From contig NZ_MTSE01000002.1 in NCBI RefSeq assembly GCF_002154225.1, forward strand, positions 679,055-743,054: a stretch of DNA of 64,000 bases. Reading direction: 5' to 3'. This stretch comes from Hymenobacter crusticola. GTDB taxonomy: Bacteria; Bacteroidota; Bacteroidia; Cytophagales; Hymenobacteraceae. The translations under genes were made by a program, and so were the position numbers. A model generated the notes under the pieces. The model was not told the origin of the DNA and made no database searches. It saw only the letters and a program-made list of their open reading frames with translations. Of the stretch, positions 45,539 through 53,434 are shown piece after piece. Position 1 is the stretch's first letter. Every line of letters starts with the position of its first letter.

Positions 45539-46408
45539 TTAGTAAGCTGAGCTAGCTGTCGTGGTGCTAGCTGGTTGCCCTACGAAAGCAAGCAAGTCTT
45601 GGTTAAGACGATCTTTTTCCGTCACGTTCAGGCCGTGCGGTGCTCCGTCGTACTCCAGGTATTGCGCCTGGGGCAGGAGCTGGGCGGTTTGCTCACCACC
45701 TGATTCGATGGGCACAATCTTATCGCTCGTACCGTGGATGATGAGCGCTGGTACTTTCACAGAAGCTAGGTCCTGGCGGAAATCGGTAGAGGCAAACGCG
45801 TAGATACAATCCAATGTCGCTTTAGGTGTTGCCTGCAACGCAATGCTCTGCATCCAGTCGAGTGTAGCCTGGCTCACTGAATGATCGAGCAAGCCTACGC
45901 CAAAAAACTGTTTGCCAAAGCTGGTGAGGAAGTCAGCGCGGTCTTTCTTCACGCCTTCGATCATTTCATCGAATACCGATTTGTCGACACCGCTAGGGTT
46001 GTCGTCCGTCTTTAACATGAAGGGCGTTACGGCACTAACGAAGGCTACTTTCGAGACCCGGGCGCCATTGTAGCGGCTCATGTAGCGGGCTATTTCGCCA
46101 CCGCCCATCGAGAAGCCGACCAAGGTCACGTCTTGTAGGTCAAGCTCATCAAGTACGGCCTTCAAGTCGCTAGCGAATGTATCGTAATCGTACCCGTCCC
46201 ATGGTTTCGACGATTTGCCAAACCCACGGCGGTCGTAGGCAATAACGCGCAAGCCATGCTGAGGAAGCTCCAACAACTGATGTTCCCATGATTGGCTATC
46301 GAGCGGCCAGCCATGGATAAGTACTACTGGGCTGCCTTGGCCTAGGTCTTGGTAAAATAATTCAACGGGATGACCCTGGGAGTCAGTGCCGGCTTTAATG
46401 AAGTTCAT
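45539..46408 (-). CDS. alpha/beta hydrolase (non-heme chloroperoxidase-like)
   Basis: 289 residues, alpha/beta-hydrolase fold. Oxyanion motif 'VLIHGWPLDSQSW', nucleophile Ser100 in 'LVGFSMGGGEIARY', acid near 'IIHGTSDKIVPIES', and the catalytic histidine in 'YDGAPHGLNVTEKD'. The 'GFSMGGGE' elbow and 'YDRRGFGKSSKPWDGYDYDT' match the cofactor-free haloperoxidase/esterase group. The real substrate is probably an ester or lactone. The C-terminal 10 residues are Ser/Thr/Ala-rich. Confidence 0.92.
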   Translation of the reverse strand: MNFIKAGTDSQGHPVELFYQDLGQGSPVVLIHGWPLDSQSWEHQLLELPQHGLRVIAYDRRGFGKSSKPWDGYDYDTFASDLKAVLDELDLQDVTLVGFSMGGGEIARYMSRYNGARVSKVAFVSAVTPFMLKTDDNPSGVDKSVFDEMIEGVKKDRADFLTSFGKQFFGVGLLDHSVSQATLDWMQSIALQATPKATLDCIYAFASTDFRQDLASVKVPALIIHGTSDKIVPIESGGEQTAQLLPQAQYLEYDGAPHGLNVTEKDRLNQDLLAFVGQPASTTTASSAY

Positions 46409-46758
46409 AGGAAGTGTATGGAGAATGAGAGAGCAGCGTGTGCTGTGTCTTTGCTACATACTATTTTGCAACAGTTGAGTTGTCTTACGCAGCAACCCCT
46501 GAAACCGCGCTGTAGGCTGCTTTTCTGCTAACGCTGGTACTTAACCGGTAAACAAGTAAAAATGCTGGATGAGCTTTTGAAGGCTGCCAAAATTATATAC
46601 GCTCTTGATATAGCAACAGCGGCTGAACGAGTTAGACCTCATAACAGGCATCAGTTTCGGGGTATATAGAACATGAATTGTCTATAACTGAATCAATAGT
46701 AAGCTGTAAGGGTTGAGTTGAAGCCTACCTTTGCGGGTGGTTCACTTAATACACCCTG
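46409..46758. other. 350-bp divergent intergenic region
   Basis: Between the hydrolase (minus) and desaturase (plus) genes. The only element I can point to is the -7-like box TACCTTTG at 46726-46733. No ORF with coding character, tRNA or strong hairpin is seen. Confidence 0.5.
46726..46733 (+). promoter_or_regulatory. -7 box for the desaturase gene
   Basis: TACCTTTG matches TAnnTTTG, 25 bp before the ATG at 46759. A TTGA segment 13 bp upstream is too close for a standard -33 box. Confidence 0.4.
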
Positions 46759-47823
46759 ATGTCAATCCCCAAATTTGCGGCTTCGCGTTCCTTTCACGCC
46801 GAGCTTAAGGCTAGAATCAACAACTATTTCGCGGAGGCAGGCAAGTCTACAACCGGCGGTACGAGCTTGTTTGTTAAGGCTGTTCTTCTTACCACAACCT
46901 TCGTTGCGCTCTACCTGCACCTCGTGTTCTTGACTCCGCCCACCTGGGTAGCTCTCGCTGAGTGCGCATTGCTAGGCCTGATCGGCTCGGCTATCGGTTT
47001 CAACGTGATGCACGACGGCGCACACGGCAGCTTTAGTAAGTCGAGGTGGGTCAATCAGTTCGCCGCTTTTACCCTGAACGTACTGGGCGGCAACAGCTTT
47101 ATGTGGAACATGAAGCACAACCTCATCCATCATATGTACACCAACGTGGATGGCGTCGACGACGATATTGATGCGCAGCCTTGGTTACGCTTGAGCAGCA
47201 CGCAGCCCCGCTATAAGTTGCACCGCTTCCAACACCTCTACTTCTGGTTTTTTTATGCCTTGCTCTTTATTGCCTGGATCTTCTTTATGGATTACCAGAA
47301 GTACTTCAAGGGAAAGATCGGGGAGATGCCCATCAAAAAGATGACGGCCAAGGATCAGTCAGTCTTTTGGGGCTTTAAAGCTTTACACCTAGGTTTGTTC
47401 GTGGCGCTGCCTATTTACACAACTGGTTTCTGGGCATGGCTCATCGGCTTCATTGTGTTTACAACTGTTGTTGGCTTCACTATGAGTATTGTCTTTCAGC
47501 TGGCACATACTGTGGAACACGCAGCCTTCCCTATGCCCGACGAAATCACGCACAAGCTGGAAGACGAGTGGGCCATCCACCAAATCCGAACCACTGCCAA
47601 CTTTGCTACCGATAATAAAGTAATCAGCTGGTTAGTAGGCGGCCTGAACTTTCAGGTAGAGCACCACTTATTCCCTACCATTTCTCACGTTCACTACCCC
47701 GCTCTGAACAAAATTATCAAACAGGCCTGCGCGGAGTTTGGCGTTGAGTACAATGAATATCCCAAAATGCGCTACGCGGTAGCTTCGCACGTTGCGCATT
47801 TACGCGAGATGGGACGTCAGTAA
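46759..47823 (+). CDS. acyl-CoA / membrane fatty acid desaturase
   Basis: 354 residues, integral membrane di-iron desaturase. The three histidine boxes are intact: 'MHDGAHGSF' (His85, His89), 'KHNLIHHMYTN' (His120-His125) and 'QVEHHLFPTISHVHYP' near residue 300. Four transmembrane helices in two pairs flank them. The QxxHH third box places it with front-end / linoleoyl-CoA-desaturase-like members rather than delta-9 acyl-CoA enzymes. It introduces double bonds in fatty acyl chains and so adjusts membrane fluidity; position specificity is not readable from sequence. Monocistronic. Confidence 0.93.
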   Translation: MSIPKFAASRSFHAELKARINNYFAEAGKSTTGGTSLFVKAVLLTTTFVALYLHLVFLTPPTWVALAECALLGLIGSAIGFNVMHDGAHGSFSKSRWVNQFAAFTLNVLGGNSFMWNMKHNLIHHMYTNVDGVDDDIDAQPWLRLSSTQPRYKLHRFQHLYFWFFYALLFIAWIFFMDYQKYFKGKIGEMPIKKMTAKDQSVFWGFKALHLGLFVALPIYTTGFWAWLIGFIVFTTVVGFTMSIVFQLAHTVEHAAFPMPDEITHKLEDEWAIHQIRTTANFATDNKVISWLVGGLNFQVEHHLFPTISHVHYPALNKIIKQACAEFGVEYNEYPKMRYAVASHVAHLREMGRQ

Positions 47824-47830
47824 TCCCTAG

Positions 47831-47890
47831 CTCTGTTCAACAAAAAAAGGCTTCTCCAATTTCGGAGAAGCCTTTTTTTGTTGAACAGAG
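47831..47890. terminator. 27-bp perfect inverted repeat, bidirectional terminator
   Basis: Arms 47831-47857 and 47864-47890 are perfect reverse complements of 27 nt with loop AATTTC. Seven A's and seven T's lie inside the stem, so both strands have a hairpin followed by a T run. It fills most of the gap between the convergent desaturase and SusD genes. Confidence 0.92.
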
Positions 47891-47899
47891 GAACTGTGC

Positions 47900-49378
47900 T
47901 TAATTCTGAACTATCAATCTATTCGTTGCTATTTCCGTTGATGGAATCGGCCAAATGTACCTAGGGCTGCCGGGAGGTACTGCGCTAATTGTTCCTTTGC
48001 CCGGAATGGTAGCATTCAAGCGCATGATGTCAATGTTACGCAGGCCTTCGCCTAAGAACTCAATACGCCTTTCCAGCAAGATATTATCTACTGTTGCTTG
48101 AGTGTAAGCTGTGCCGTTAGAACGCGTACGTACTGCGTTCAATAGAGCCAATGCCTGTGGGTCACTCACCCCATATACACGGGAGCGAGCTTCTGCTAGG
48201 TTCAGCAATACCTCAGCATAGCGAATAACAGGGGCTGGATCTAGAAATGGAGTAGGACTAGAGTATTTCTTAAGATAAGAAGCACCATTATACACCGTCA
48301 CCCAGTTAACCCGGCGGGTATCGTTAGCAGCCCAAGCAGGATTAGCTAATATACCGTTAGCATTCAGGTAGAATTCACCGGTTCCGCCTGCTGATTGCGG
48401 TAAGTTAGGCAGGAAGTAGTTTCCTAACTGATTCTGCGTACCAGGGGGGTTCTGCGCCGTGAAAGGAAAGCTCAGAATGCTTTCAGTAGTCGTCTGCGAA
48501 GGAAACACATTGGTGACTGAAGCACTCAGAGTATGCTGTACACCAGTCGTAGCTGTGAAAGGCGCCGTTTTCGACACAATTCTGTCAGCTTCTGTGATAA
48601 CATCCTGATAACGGCCCATCGACAGATACACCCGCGTTTTTAGCGCAATAGCCGTGTTGCGGTGAGCTCTAGTGCTCGGGCTTACAGCCGCTGGATAAGT
48701 TAACGGAAGGTTCTCGTCAGCGTACTTAAGGTCTTCCAATATCTGCGTATATACTTCGGCTACCGTGCTCCGCGCCAAATCATTGCCGGGCAGTGAAGCT
48801 TCTGCCTTCAAACGGAGAGGCAGTCCAGGATTATTGCCATTGTTGTCCGCGTAAGGCTTGGCGTACAGTTGGAGGAGTGAGTAGTAGCACAGCGCCCGCA
48901 GAAACCTAGCTTCTGCTTTGTATTGGTTGGCCGTCGTAGTAGCGTAATCCGCAGGGAAAACAGGGGCCACGAACTTAGCCGAGTTAGCATCCATGCCATC
49001 CAAAAACACGTTGATCTGGTTAATGGCATTGTAGGCGTATTCCCACGTGTTGATAACGTCATTTTGCGACGTTTCTGTTAGCGTGTGGTTCCAAACCTGG
49101 AGAGCAGTAATAGCATTCGAGGTGCGGTTGATGAAATCATCAGCGCGAACGTCGTTGTACACCTGATAACGACCACCCAAAAAATTGCCATTTTTTACAG
49201 CAGCATACAAGCCGTTGATTTGTAATGTGATACGAGTAGGGGTATCAAATACAACTAAGTTAGAAAAAATGGTGGTTGGTTGTGGATCCAGTAAATCAGT
49301 CTGGCAAGAAACGGCGCTTAGTGTCAGGAGCGCTGAGCAAACTGCTACTGTAACCTTGTTTTTTATGACTATTTTCAT
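47900..49378 (-). CDS. SusD/RagB family nutrient-binding outer-membrane lipoprotein
   Basis: 492 residues. A lipoprotein signal with lipobox 'LSAVSC' (Cys about 25) precedes 'QTDLLDPQPTTIFSN'. TPR-like helices follow, with SusD hallmarks 'YKAEARFLRALCYYSLLQLY', 'RAHRNTAIALKTRVYLSMGR' and, near the C-terminus, 'ILLERRIEFLGEGLRNIDIM'. SusD caps the SusC channel and binds the ligand, usually an oligosaccharide. It is transcribed after SusC with a 12-bp gap. No glycosidase, anti-sigma or regulator gene is nearby, so the ligand cannot be inferred. Confidence 0.97.
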   Translation of the reverse strand: MKIVIKNKVTVAVCSALLTLSAVSCQTDLLDPQPTTIFSNLVVFDTPTRITLQINGLYAAVKNGNFLGGRYQVYNDVRADDFINRTSNAITALQVWNHTLTETSQNDVINTWEYAYNAINQINVFLDGMDANSAKFVAPVFPADYATTTANQYKAEARFLRALCYYSLLQLYAKPYADNNGNNPGLPLRLKAEASLPGNDLARSTVAEVYTQILEDLKYADENLPLTYPAAVSPSTRAHRNTAIALKTRVYLSMGRYQDVITEADRIVSKTAPFTATTGVQHTLSASVTNVFPSQTTTESILSFPFTAQNPPGTQNQLGNYFLPNLPQSAGGTGEFYLNANGILANPAWAANDTRRVNWVTVYNGASYLKKYSSPTPFLDPAPVIRYAEVLLNLAEARSRVYGVSDPQALALLNAVRTRSNGTAYTQATVDNILLERRIEFLGEGLRNIDIMRLNATIPGKGTISAVPPGSPRYIWPIPSTEIATNRLIVQN

Positions 49379-49390
49379 TAGAAACTACTT

Positions 49391-52300
49391 TTAGAAACCG
49401 ATATTGAACCCAACCGTGTATGTTCTAGCTTGCCCAACCGAGTTGCGGTCTACCCCTGTACCGGTGTTGCTGTTAGCACCACTGGCATTCGACGAGATTT
49501 CTGGGTCAATGCCTTTATACTTGGTCAACAAGGCGGCGTTCTGCACCTGAACGTACAGTCGGGCGCTAGCAATACCTAGCCGTTTGGCCACTGGTGAGGC
49601 TAGCGAATACCCTAGCGATACGTTTCGAAGGCGTACAAAATCACCTTTTTCTACATTCGACGACATAACCAACGCCGAGCCGTTAGATACGTTGTCGCCA
49701 TACACTACTCGCGGCCACTTCGCATTGGTGTGCTCCGGAGTCCAACGTTCCATAATATCTGCGTCATTATTCCAGTAACGTTGGTCATGCAGACCGGCTT
49801 TGGTACCGTTGTAGATGTAATTGCCTCCTGAGTACTGAATAAAAATACCTAGGTCGAAGTTCTTGAAAGTGAAAGTGTTATCAAAACCGCCATACCATTT
49901 AGGAAGTACGTTATAGTACTCGCCATCAGCTAGCTGTGTCGGAGCAATAGTATTTTGCCCATCTAATGTTGTCCAGCCTGTAGTGCCAGCTGGAGTACCT
50001 AGGTGGTTGTATTGCACTGGGATGATGTCAACTACTTTACCGTCGGTGTCCTTGATCTTTTTAGCAATCATTCGTTGCCCATTCGCTGGGTTTACCCCCA
50101 GAGAGGTTACAGCCAGAATAGAGCCTATCGGCCGACCCGCTTCCGTATAGTTCACAGTTTCTGAGCCGGAAGTAGCTGTTCCAAGGCGCTGACCTTCTGT
50201 CGCCAGTACGAGTACCTTATTTTTCAGTGTGGTGACATTGCCACTTACTGTCCAGGTAAAGCTTTTCTTTTGAATTGCGTTATACCGTAAGTTGAATTCA
50301 ACACCCGAATTGCGCATCGATCCTACGTTCGCTTGAATGTAGTTGGCGTTAGTTACTCCTGGGAAGGGCACACCACGAGAAGGTGCCAATGGCACGTTCA
50401 GGATGAGGTCATCAATAGTAGTGCGGTAGTATGAAAAGTCACCTTGAATCCGATCTTGTAACAAGCCGAAGGATAAGCCGACATCAGTTTTCTTGCTGCT
50501 TTCCCACGTTAAATCGGGGTTACCAGCTCCGTTAAACGCCAGCGTTGCTGCATTAGCGTAAAGTCCGGATGAATAGGAACGTAAAAAGCCGTAATCCTCA
50601 ACGCCTTGAATGTTGCCTACTTCGCCATAGCTACCAGTAAATTTCAGGAAACTGATAGGAGCCAACACAGAAGAGTTCTTCCAAAAGTTCTCTTCCGAAA
50701 TGATATAACCAGCCCCAACCCCATAGAAATTACCCCATTTCTTGGCAAAAGCAGAGTATCCATCACGCCGAGCGTTAAAAGAAATTAAGTATTTCTTCGC
50801 AAAGTCATAAGTAAGCCGGCCAAAGTAAGATACTAAGTAGTTATCGCTCTGTAAGTTACCTGCTACTGCAATGTTGGTGAAGTTGCCTTGGTATGAATCA
50901 AAAAGATTATCAGCTACTTGTGTGCGCTGGGCACCCCAGCGTTGGATCTGAGTGCGTTGTTGCTCACCTCCAACCAACAAGGAGATATTGTGATTCTCAG
51001 CAATAGTGCGGTCATACTGCGCCGTGTTTTGCCAGTTCCAGCGTTTGTTCGTGCGATAGTAGTTGGTTGCTGAACCACCTAGGCTGAAACCATCGCCACC
51101 AAGAGCTGTTTGGAACGACTTATCCTCAAAACCGACGTTGTTGATGCCATAGCTTGTGCGGATATTCAGTCCTTTGAGTACTTCCCAGTTAGCGTAAACG
51201 CTACCTTGAATCTCATTACTTTCCGATGTGTATTTATTGTACATCAAGTCAACTACCGGATTATAGTAGGTAGGCCCTAGAGGTGGAACCGGCAATGAAG
51301 GTGACGCTGGCGGTGTAGGGCCAACGTTAGCACCAGAGCCAACATATGCACCACTAAGGTTTGGGGTGCCGTCTGCATTGTAAGCTGCAATGTTGGGTGG
51401 TAACACCAGTGGGGCGCGACCTAGGCCTGCGATACTGAAAGCTGAACCGCTCAACGAACCAGAGTTAGGGGCAGAGTTGTAATTGTTGGCATAAGCTACA
51501 CGGGCACCTACCGTGAAGTTTTTGTACACCTTATGATCAACGTTTAAACGAGCCGAGGCACGCTTGAATTCGTTGTTCTCCAACATACCCTTCTGGTTAG
51601 TATAACCTACAGAGGCATAGAAGCTAGTTTTCTCCGTGCCGCCCGAGAAGCTCAGATTGTTTGAAGATGAAAAGCCTGTCCGATATACATAGTCATACCA
51701 GCGTGTATCCACCAAACTCCCATCAGGATTATAAGAGGGTAAAAAACCTTCAACGCTAGGTGTGAAGGCAGTGCCAGCGGGAGTAACGGCACGACGGTTA
51801 TCATTCAGATTACGGACAGCCTCGTTCTTAATCGTCATGTAATCTTGTGCGCCTAAAAGGCTATACAAACGCACCGGTTTCGTCCAGCCAGCCCAGGAGT
51901 CCAATGTTACACGGCTCTGGCCTTTTTTACCTTTTTTGGTAGTTACCAAGATAACTCCATTAGCCGCTCGTGAGCCATAAATAGCACCAGCAGCTGCGTC
52001 TTTTAGTACTTCAATACTTTCAATGTCGTTGGGGTTGACATTGCTAAGTGGGTTGTTTGGCGCGTTTGTAGCGGAGTTATCACCACTGTACGCTGGAATG
52101 CCATCAATAACATAAAGCGGCGAAGAACTCAGGCTAATAGAATTCACACCTCGGATTCGAACGACAGGCGGGTTATTCAGAACGCCGTTAGGTGTAGTGA
52201 TGCTAACGCCCGCTGCCCGCCCTTGTAAAGCTTGTTCAAAGCTTTGTACAGGTTTTTGCGCAATTTCTGTCCCGCTAACTGTAGATACAGCACCCGTTAA

Positions 52301-52657
52301 TTCGCGTCTGGATACGGTAGAACCATAGCCAACTACTACCACTTCATCTAACCCAGTTGCGCTAGCAGCTAGCGTAACATTGATGGTTGATTCATTTCCA
52401 ATAGCTACCGTTTTGGATTCATATCCAATGGATGAATAAACCAAGTTTGTAGCTGATGTGGGTACTTCTAACGAGTAAACACCTTCTGCGTTAGTAGAGG
52501 CACCCAGCGAAGTGCCACGTATTACCACTGTAACACCGGGTAATCCTGAACCATCGGGTCCTGTTACTTTTCCAGAAATGGCACGCCCTTGAGCTCTTAA
52601 TTCATGGCCTGCCAGCGCAAGAATTGCAAACAGGAAGAGCAGTAGAACTTTCCTCAT
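49391..52657 (-). CDS. SusC/RagA family TonB-linked outer-membrane transporter
   Basis: 1088 residues: signal peptide (about 1-22, 'GHELRAQG'), carboxypeptidase-like domain ('ISGKVTGPDGSGLPGVTVVI'), a TonB-box-like segment 'LDEVVVVGYGS', a plug with 'GAIYGSRAANGVILVTTKKG', and a 22-strand barrel ending 'YTVGFNIGF' with terminal Phe. It imports the nutrient bound by the SusD partner. It is the first gene of the two-gene operon. A long A/T-rich region lies upstream. Confidence 0.97.
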   Translation of the reverse strand: MRKVLLLFLFAILALAGHELRAQGRAISGKVTGPDGSGLPGVTVVIRGTSLGASTNAEGVYSLEVPTSATNLVYSSIGYESKTVAIGNESTINVTLAASATGLDEVVVVGYGSTVSRRELTGAVSTVSGTEIAQKPVQSFEQALQGRAAGVSITTPNGVLNNPPVVRIRGVNSISLSSSPLYVIDGIPAYSGDNSATNAPNNPLSNVNPNDIESIEVLKDAAAGAIYGSRAANGVILVTTKKGKKGQSRVTLDSWAGWTKPVRLYSLLGAQDYMTIKNEAVRNLNDNRRAVTPAGTAFTPSVEGFLPSYNPDGSLVDTRWYDYVYRTGFSSSNNLSFSGGTEKTSFYASVGYTNQKGMLENNEFKRASARLNVDHKVYKNFTVGARVAYANNYNSAPNSGSLSGSAFSIAGLGRAPLVLPPNIAAYNADGTPNLSGAYVGSGANVGPTPPASPSLPVPPLGPTYYNPVVDLMYNKYTSESNEIQGSVYANWEVLKGLNIRTSYGINNVGFEDKSFQTALGGDGFSLGGSATNYYRTNKRWNWQNTAQYDRTIAENHNISLLVGGEQQRTQIQRWGAQRTQVADNLFDSYQGNFTNIAVAGNLQSDNYLVSYFGRLTYDFAKKYLISFNARRDGYSAFAKKWGNFYGVGAGYIISEENFWKNSSVLAPISFLKFTGSYGEVGNIQGVEDYGFLRSYSSGLYANAATLAFNGAGNPDLTWESSKKTDVGLSFGLLQDRIQGDFSYYRTTIDDLILNVPLAPSRGVPFPGVTNANYIQANVGSMRNSGVEFNLRYNAIQKKSFTWTVSGNVTTLKNKVLVLATEGQRLGTATSGSETVNYTEAGRPIGSILAVTSLGVNPANGQRMIAKKIKDTDGKVVDIIPVQYNHLGTPAGTTGWTTLDGQNTIAPTQLADGEYYNVLPKWYGGFDNTFTFKNFDLGIFIQYSGGNYIYNGTKAGLHDQRYWNNDADIMERWTPEHTNAKWPRVVYGDNVSNGSALVMSSNVEKGDFVRLRNVSLGYSLASPVAKRLGIASARLYVQVQNAALLTKYKGIDPEISSNASGANSNTGTGVDRNSVGQARTYTVGFNIGF

Positions 52658-53288
52658 GTGATCAAATTTTGTTGATTAAGAAATATTCAAAGAATATAAC
52701 GAATAAAGTACATCTATTCAAACCTAGCAAACATGATCGAACAAATTTTTAATAAAATATCTCTAATACTAACAAATATTACCAATTATAAGGTGAACAG
52801 TCATACCATGTGATTGAGAGGGGAAAACCGGTAAATGACCATTTTTACAAGGTAAACGCCTAAAAAACTAGGGTGTATTGTCTTATGAAACGCACTAAAA
52901 GCTGCAAATACCTTCAATTATGATAGTATATCAGAATAGGTAAATAAATAGTCATTTAAGTTTAAGTTGTAACTCGCTCTCCACTAAGTCAAATAAGCTA
53001 AATATTCAGCAGCAGCTAGGTGTAATTGTATAATTACTATAATCTGCTTGGTGATTATACCACAAAATCCTAGCTAGTTAACATATGCTTTAATATGATC
53101 TACACGAAATTTCGCTGTTGAATAGCGCTAGCTAGAATATCCCAGTAGCTACTAGTGCGGGAGAGGTAAGTGGAAAACTGCTGCAAGTAGGCTTGGCTTC
53201 ACTTAAAACACAGTGTTCAGATAAGATTTACAGCAGAGGAGGACAGTACTTATTAAGAAGCAATTGACTGCTAGCAATCCTGTGAAGT
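52658..53288. other. long A/T-rich divergent spacer between susC and rpsA
   Basis: About 630 bp with no coding frame of convincing character and no RNA gene I recognise. A minus-strand TAGGTTTG (52719-52726) could be a -7 box for susC, but no matching -33 box is at the right distance. It is the largest empty stretch in the window. Confidence 0.5.
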
Positions 53289-53324
53289 CTTGCTGTTTTT
53301 CTTCGACCAATTTTAGTATCTTTG
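53289..53324 (+). promoter_or_regulatory. rpsA promoter
   Basis: TATCTTTG at 53317-53324 is an exact -7 box. CTTG at 53289-53292 is a weak -33 box with a long 24-bp spacer. It implies a leader of about 100 nt before the ATG at 53435, long enough for the autoregulation known for S1 mRNAs; no specific structure was identified. Confidence 0.6.
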
Positions 53325-53434
53325 CGCCCCCGCCAAGGTGGTAGGGTCTGGGGCTGAGCTTCAGGTAGTTACCAAAAACGCGGACCAACTGCTAGTCCTA
53401 GGTTGGAACGTGTATAGCCAGGGCTAAATACAAT

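Noticed and set aside
53203..53388. A 61-codon minus-strand frame upstream of rpsA
   Set aside because: It covers the rpsA -7 box TATCTTTG and leader, and its translation has no coding character.
53325..53434. A riboswitch or named regulatory RNA in the rpsA leader
   Set aside because: A 100-nt leader exists, but I see only a weak stem around CCAAC/GTTGG and no pattern of a known class.
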